The translations under genes were made by a program, and so were the position numbers. Positions 60,654 to 64,000 of a stretch of 64,000 nt of DNA are shown piece by piece. Source of the DNA: Sphingomonas yunnanensis (GTDB lineage: Bacteria; Pseudomonadota; Alphaproteobacteria; Sphingomonadales; Sphingomonadaceae); the NCBI RefSeq assembly GCF_019898765.1, contig NZ_JAIOKB010000001.1, forward strand, positions 434,001 to 498,000. Reading direction: 5' to 3'. Position 1 is the stretch's first letter. Each line of letters opens with the position of its first letter. A model generated the notes under the pieces. The model saw only the letters and a program-made list of their open reading frames with translations, was not told where the DNA came from and made no database searches.

Positions 60654-61505
60654 CTAGCTGGCGGGTCGTGACACCGGGCCAGTTGACCTGCCAGACGGGG
60701 TGAGGGTGTCACCGGGCGCGACGAGCGGCGCCGCGATACGGGGCACGTTCACGCGCGGCGTGCCCGATCCAGGTCGCGCCGCTTCCGCTCGCGCGGCCGG
60801 CGACGGCGTGGCGGGCACCGGCCGCGGTGACGGAGGACGCGAGCCGGCGGAGGGGAGCACGAGACCGGCCGCGCTCGCGACGCGCTGTTGCGCCACCGGC
60901 ATCTCGGGCGCGGCGCGCCCGGCGAGCGCGGTACTGAGCCGAAGCGCGGCAGCGGGCGTCATCGCTCCCATCATCAGCGCCAACGAGCGCCCGCGCATCC
61001 GTCGCGCGACCTGAGCCTGCAGGTCGATATCGAGCGCGGCGAAGACGGGGGCGGCACGGATGGGCTTCATCGTCTGATAGACACGCGCGAGATCCTCGAT
61101 CGGCTGGGGCGTGTCGCTGTAGCCGCCGGCCTGGTCGTCACGCGCGACACCGCCGCGGTGCGCGCCCAGCTGCGCCTGAACGCGCTGCTCCAGCGCGAGC
61201 GCGCTCTGCTCGCGGAGCTCCGCCGCGCGGGTGCGTCGCGCGATCGCCTGATCACGCTCGCTGATGCTCTGCGCGATCGCGTTGCCGAAGCGATTGTCGC
61301 TCACCGTCTCGGGTGCCGCCGTGCCCGCCAGAGCGTGCGCGATCGTCGATGCCGCGGCCGCGCCGGCGGTGAGCGTCAGGAGCGAGGGGCGTATCAGCCG
61401 CTTGGTCCAGCCGCGCGGAGACGTCGGAGCCGCGCCAGAAGGGGCAAGGGTGTTTGAAGCGGCGCTACCCGCGCCCGCCGAGATGGGAATTGTCTTTTGG
61501 GTCAC
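60654..61505 (-). CDS. motE: MotE-like flagellar protein
   Basis: 283-residue protein with a membrane span near residues 42-62 (LLTLTAGAAAASTIAHALAG), a helical coiled part rich in Ala/Glu/Arg (about 80-110), then a MotE/MgtE-N-like domain (IEDLARVYQTMKPIRAAPVF, ALDIDLQAQVARRMRGRSLA and LMMGAMTPAAALRLS) and a Pro/Ser-rich tail. MotE chaperones the motor protein MotC in Rhizobiales; here it is inferred by domain and context. The GTG start overlaps the DUF6468 stop by four bases. Confidence 0.78.
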   Translation of the reverse strand: MTQKTIPISAGAGSAASNTLAPSGAAPTSPRGWTKRLIRPSLLTLTAGAAAASTIAHALAGTAAPETVSDNRFGNAIAQSISERDQAIARRTRAAELREQSALALEQRVQAQLGAHRGGVARDDQAGGYSDTPQPIEDLARVYQTMKPIRAAPVFAALDIDLQAQVARRMRGRSLALMMGAMTPAAALRLSTALAGRAAPEMPVAQQRVASAAGLVLPSAGSRPPSPRPVPATPSPAARAEAARPGSGTPRVNVPRIAAPLVAPGDTLTPSGRSTGPVSRPAS

Positions 61506-62146
61506 GACTGAGGATCCTTGGCAGCGGCGCTGAGCGGCATGTCCGCGGAGAATGGCGCCTCCCGTACGTCGTCGCTGGAGACGACGGCAGCCGGCACGCC
61601 GGTGCCGCTGGTGACCGCTTCCACCTCGCCGCCTTTCGAACCGGGGAGAGTTTCGGCTCGCGCTGGTTCGCCGGGCAGCGCGCGGGCGGCCGTACCCGGC
61701 GAGCCTGGGTGGTCACGGCGGTGCCTGCCTGCCGGCACGCAAGCGCTCTCAGGCTTCGGTGCCGCCGCGTCATTGGCCACCATCCCACGGGCGTCGCCGG
61801 CCGAGCCACGCGCGTCGTTCGCCGCTGCAAGGATCCGCTCGGCGACGCCGTTTCCGATATCGATCATCAGCGACAGCTCGTCGCGCAAGGTGACGAGCTG
61901 CGCGCGCAGGTCGCGCGCGCCGCGCACCGCGGCGTCGAGCGATGGGCCCCCCGTTTGCAATACCTGGGTGAGCTCACCGAGCGCCCGCTGCGACGTGTCG
62001 GTGGCGGACTCGAGCGAGGCGACGACCTCGATCAGCCCGGCGTGGCGCAATTTGTGCACCGCGCGCGAGAGCCGTACGGTCTGCACCAGCACCGCGGCGC
62101 AGAACAGCGAGGTGATCACGTTCGTGATGAAGGAGAGGTCGATCAC
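61502..62146 (-). CDS. DUF6468 flagellar-cluster protein
   Basis: 214-residue protein with one N-terminal membrane span (MIDLSFITNVITSLFCAAVL), a helical coiled-coil-like region with DAAVRGARDLRAQLVTLRDE and a Pro/Ala-rich variable end. DUF6468 genes sit in alphaproteobacterial flagellar operons. The GTG start at 62146 overlaps the fliM stop and its stop overlaps motE. The function is unknown. Confidence 0.82.
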   Translation of the reverse strand: MIDLSFITNVITSLFCAAVLVQTVRLSRAVHKLRHAGLIEVVASLESATDTSQRALGELTQVLQTGGPSLDAAVRGARDLRAQLVTLRDELSLMIDIGNGVAERILAAANDARGSAGDARGMVANDAAAPKPESACVPAGRHRRDHPGSPGTAARALPGEPARAETLPGSKGGEVEAVTSGTGVPAAVVSSDDVREAPFSADMPLSAAAKDPQS

Positions 62147-63423
62147 GACGCCACCTGACCGATCTCGGTGTTGAGCCGGATCGCGGCGAGCGCGCTATGC
62201 GTGCCGATCGTACCGGTCGCCAGCGGGACGCCCCTACATTCGATCGCGACGGCGTCGCCGGGAGCGCGATCGAGCGTGATCGTTTTGCCTTCTGTGAGCG
62301 CGAGATACTCCTCGATCCGCAGCTCGCGCTCGCCCAGCACCGCGTCGACCTGGATCTCGGTGTGGAGCAGCTCTTCGGCGATGTGGCTCTCCCACATCGT
62401 GTTGCGCCCCATCTTCTCGCCGACGAAGCGCTCGATCAGCTTGTCGCGCACCGGCTCGATCGTGGCGTGCGGGAGAACGAGGTGGAAGCGACCGCCGCGA
62501 CCCTCCATGTCGATCCGGAAGCTCGCGACCGCGGTGAGGTTGGTCGGCGCCGCGATCGCGGCGAAGCGAGGCGTGACCTCGACTCGTTCGAGCGCGAAGT
62601 CGACCGGCTCGATCGCCTCGAACGACTGGGCGAAATCGTCGAGCGTCTGCTGCATCATCCGCCCGACGAGATGCGTCTCGATCGCGGTGAAGGCGCGCCC
62701 GTCGATGCGCATCGCGCTGGGTGCGCGCCGCCCGCCGAGCAGGGAATCCACGACGGCGTAGACGAGCGAGGAATCGACCGTCATCAGCCCGTAATTCCCC
62801 CATTGTTTAGCGAGGAAGACGCCGATCATCGCGGGCAGCGGCAGGTGGTTCATGAACTCCGCGAAGCGCATCGTGTTGACGCGCTCGGCGTGCACGTCGA
62901 GTGAGTCCGCCGTCAGATTGCGCATGCTGGTGCCGAGCGTGCGCACCATGCGCTCGCAGACCACTTCCAGCATCGGCAGCCGCTCGTGATTGGCGACGTC
63001 CGCCTCGATCAGTGCCCGCAGTCCGGTACGCCGGGTCGGTCGCGGCGCGCTTTCGATGCCGAACAGGGCGTCGATACTCGCCTGGTCGAACGTGTCCGAC
63101 GCGTCGTCGCCGCGGGACGTGTCCGCGGCGAGCGCTGCAACGGCATCGACGGGCTGAGGCGGAGCAGGCGGCGGCGCGGGGTCGGTCGCTCTCGCGCCCG
63201 CCGGGGAGGGGCCTTGCGCCGTCGTGCCGGGCGCCGGCGGTGGCGTCACGCCCCGCGCCGCCGGCCCCTTCGCCGCGGGCGCGGGCTTGTCCGTCGGCGT
63301 TGGGCGGAGGGCCGCGGGCGCGCTGCCTGGTCGGGGCGACGATGCGGCGGAACGCTCCGGGACGGGTTGCTCTGCGCGCGTGGGGGTGGGGCGGTCGTCG
63401 CGGCCGTCGGTCGTGCGCGTCAT
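62143..63423 (-). CDS. fliM: Flagellar motor switch protein FliM with extended N-terminus
   Basis: 426-residue switch protein. The FliM signature for CheY binding, FDQASIDALFG, normally at the very start, is at about residues 112-122 here. The core follows: MRNLTADSLDVHAERVNTMR, FLAKQWGNYGLMTVDSSLVY, and a C-terminal SpoA domain. The first ~108 residues are Pro/Ala/Arg/Thr-rich with no predicted fold. The ATG at 63423 is supported by its 4-base overlap with fliL, so the extension is likely translated. Switches direction with FliG and FliN. Confidence 0.9.
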   Translation of the reverse strand: MTRTTDGRDDRPTPTRAEQPVPERSAASSPRPGSAPAALRPTPTDKPAPAAKGPAARGVTPPPAPGTTAQGPSPAGARATDPAPPPAPPQPVDAVAALAADTSRGDDASDTFDQASIDALFGIESAPRPTRRTGLRALIEADVANHERLPMLEVVCERMVRTLGTSMRNLTADSLDVHAERVNTMRFAEFMNHLPLPAMIGVFLAKQWGNYGLMTVDSSLVYAVVDSLLGGRRAPSAMRIDGRAFTAIETHLVGRMMQQTLDDFAQSFEAIEPVDFALERVEVTPRFAAIAAPTNLTAVASFRIDMEGRGGRFHLVLPHATIEPVRDKLIERFVGEKMGRNTMWESHIAEELLHTEIQVDAVLGERELRIEEYLALTEGKTITLDRAPGDAVAIECRGVPLATGTIGTHSALAAIRLNTEIGQVAS

Positions 63424-63938
63424 TGCTCGATCAGGTCCTGGATCAGCACCTCGCTCACTCCGTCGCGGCCGAGCGCCTCGTGCAGCCGAACCAGGATCTC
63501 CTCCTTCACTCGGAACACCGCGGCCGAGCCACTGAGATCCTCCGGCCGGAGTTCGCGTAGGAATGATTGTAGCGTGTCCAGGATCAGCGGCATTCCGGCG
63601 GTGATCCGGCCCACTTGGGACGCGTCGGCGGCGACGATGACGAAGTGCAGCTTGAGGAAATGCTGCCGGCCATCGGCGCTGCGCAACGTCACCACCATCG
63701 GCGGCACGTCGACGTAGCGCGCGCTCGCCGCCTGGCCGGTCGGATGATCGGCCGCGTCGTCGGTGCCATTGAACGGCCACACGCCGGCGAGCGCGAGCCC
63801 GCCTCCGATGACCAGCAGAGCCGCCAACGCGACGATCGCGGCTAGTAGCACGCGCCGTCGCTCGTCGCGCGGCTCCGTCGCCGGCGCCGCCGTGCCGCGG
63901 GACCGGTCGAATCTCAACACGTCGGCTCGTTCTGCCAC
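63420..63938 (-). CDS. fliL: Flagellar basal body-associated protein FliL
   Basis: 172-residue inner-membrane protein around the stator. It has an N-terminal basic tail, one membrane span (LLAAIVALAALLVIGGGLAL at about 31-50) and the periplasmic FliL domain, with YVDVPPMVVTLRSADGRQHF and DLSGSAAVFRVKEEILVRLH, ending VLIQDLIEQ. The GTG at 63938 has AGAGG about seven bases upstream. The stop overlaps fliM. The gene order fliL-fliM-DUF6468-motE is tight and conserved-looking. Confidence 0.92.
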   Translation of the reverse strand: MAERADVLRFDRSRGTAAPATEPRDERRRVLLAAIVALAALLVIGGGLALAGVWPFNGTDDAADHPTGQAASARYVDVPPMVVTLRSADGRQHFLKLHFVIVAADASQVGRITAGMPLILDTLQSFLRELRPEDLSGSAAVFRVKEEILVRLHEALGRDGVSEVLIQDLIEQ

Positions 63939-64000
63939 GTCATACCTCTTGCTTGGCCGCGCAATTTCGAGAGGTGCGCCACCAACCGGCGCGGTTGGTC

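Overview
The window is GC-rich alphaproteobacterial chromosome, most likely from a sphingomonad (Sphingomonas or a close relative). Evidence: the gene order pyrH-frr-uppS-cdsA-dxr-rseP-bamA-ompH-fabZ in which the lpxD/lpxA/lpxB genes usual at this place in LPS-making bacteria are absent; the many 4-base start/stop overlaps; GTG and TTG starts; and several small families (DUF3072, DUF6468, DUF4112, DUF2794) typical of alphaproteobacteria. No rRNA, CRISPR array, insertion sequence, integrase or prophage was found. Taxonomy is inferred from gene content, not from a database search.

Layout. 0-10 kb: a cell-envelope and translation operon (UMP kinase, ribosome recycling, undecaprenyl-PP synthase, CDP-DAG synthase, DXP reductoisomerase, site-2 protease, BamA, Skp-like chaperone, FabZ), then ribosomal protein L31 and a PilZ protein. 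10-20 kb: NfeD/SPFH membrane pair, guaB, an RsmB-type methyltransferase, a cytochrome c maturation cluster (ccmC-D-E plus a TPR gene, without ccmF/G/H), kup, a 2'-5' RNA ligase-like protein and an SRAP protein. 20.5-25.2 kb: an accessory stretch of small, orphan and decaying genes lying beside the 3' end of tRNA-Met. 25-32 kb: rimO, anmK, DUF4112, a peptide-binding protein, tRNA-Leu(UAA), ihfB and rpsA. 33-42 kb: an LplT-like transporter, pgsA-moaD-moaE, a TonB-like protein, oxyR divergent from ahpC-ahpD, a TauE/SafE permease, a serine acetyltransferase, DUF2794, an SDR relic and a secreted small protein. 42-50 kb: a complete phosphate regulon (gph-vanZ-phoR, then pstSCAB-phoU-phoB) behind a Pho-box-like site. 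50-57.5 kb: glmU-glmS, a YcaQ-like winged-helix protein, an alpha/beta hydrolase divergent from marR-fructokinase. 57.7-64 kb: a flagellar block, fliL-fliM-DUF6468-motE in one overlapping chain, with three poorly characterised exported or membrane proteins beside it.

How the parts connect. The first operon supplies precursors (isoprenoid, phospholipid, UDP-sugars together with glmU/glmS) and outer-membrane assembly. The pho block couples phosphate sensing to transport. oxyR-ahpC-ahpD is a self-contained peroxide defence unit. Four copies of a 98-base intergenic palindrome sit between unrelated genes across the window.

The most interesting leads are the ccm cluster gap, the 98-base palindrome family, a response-regulator gene split by an amber codon, a FliM with a roughly 110-residue proline-rich N-terminal extension, a hairpin that occludes the PilZ start codon, and the uncharacterised proteins next to the flagellar genes. 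None of these amounts to a proven new system; most of the window is conserved housekeeping DNA.
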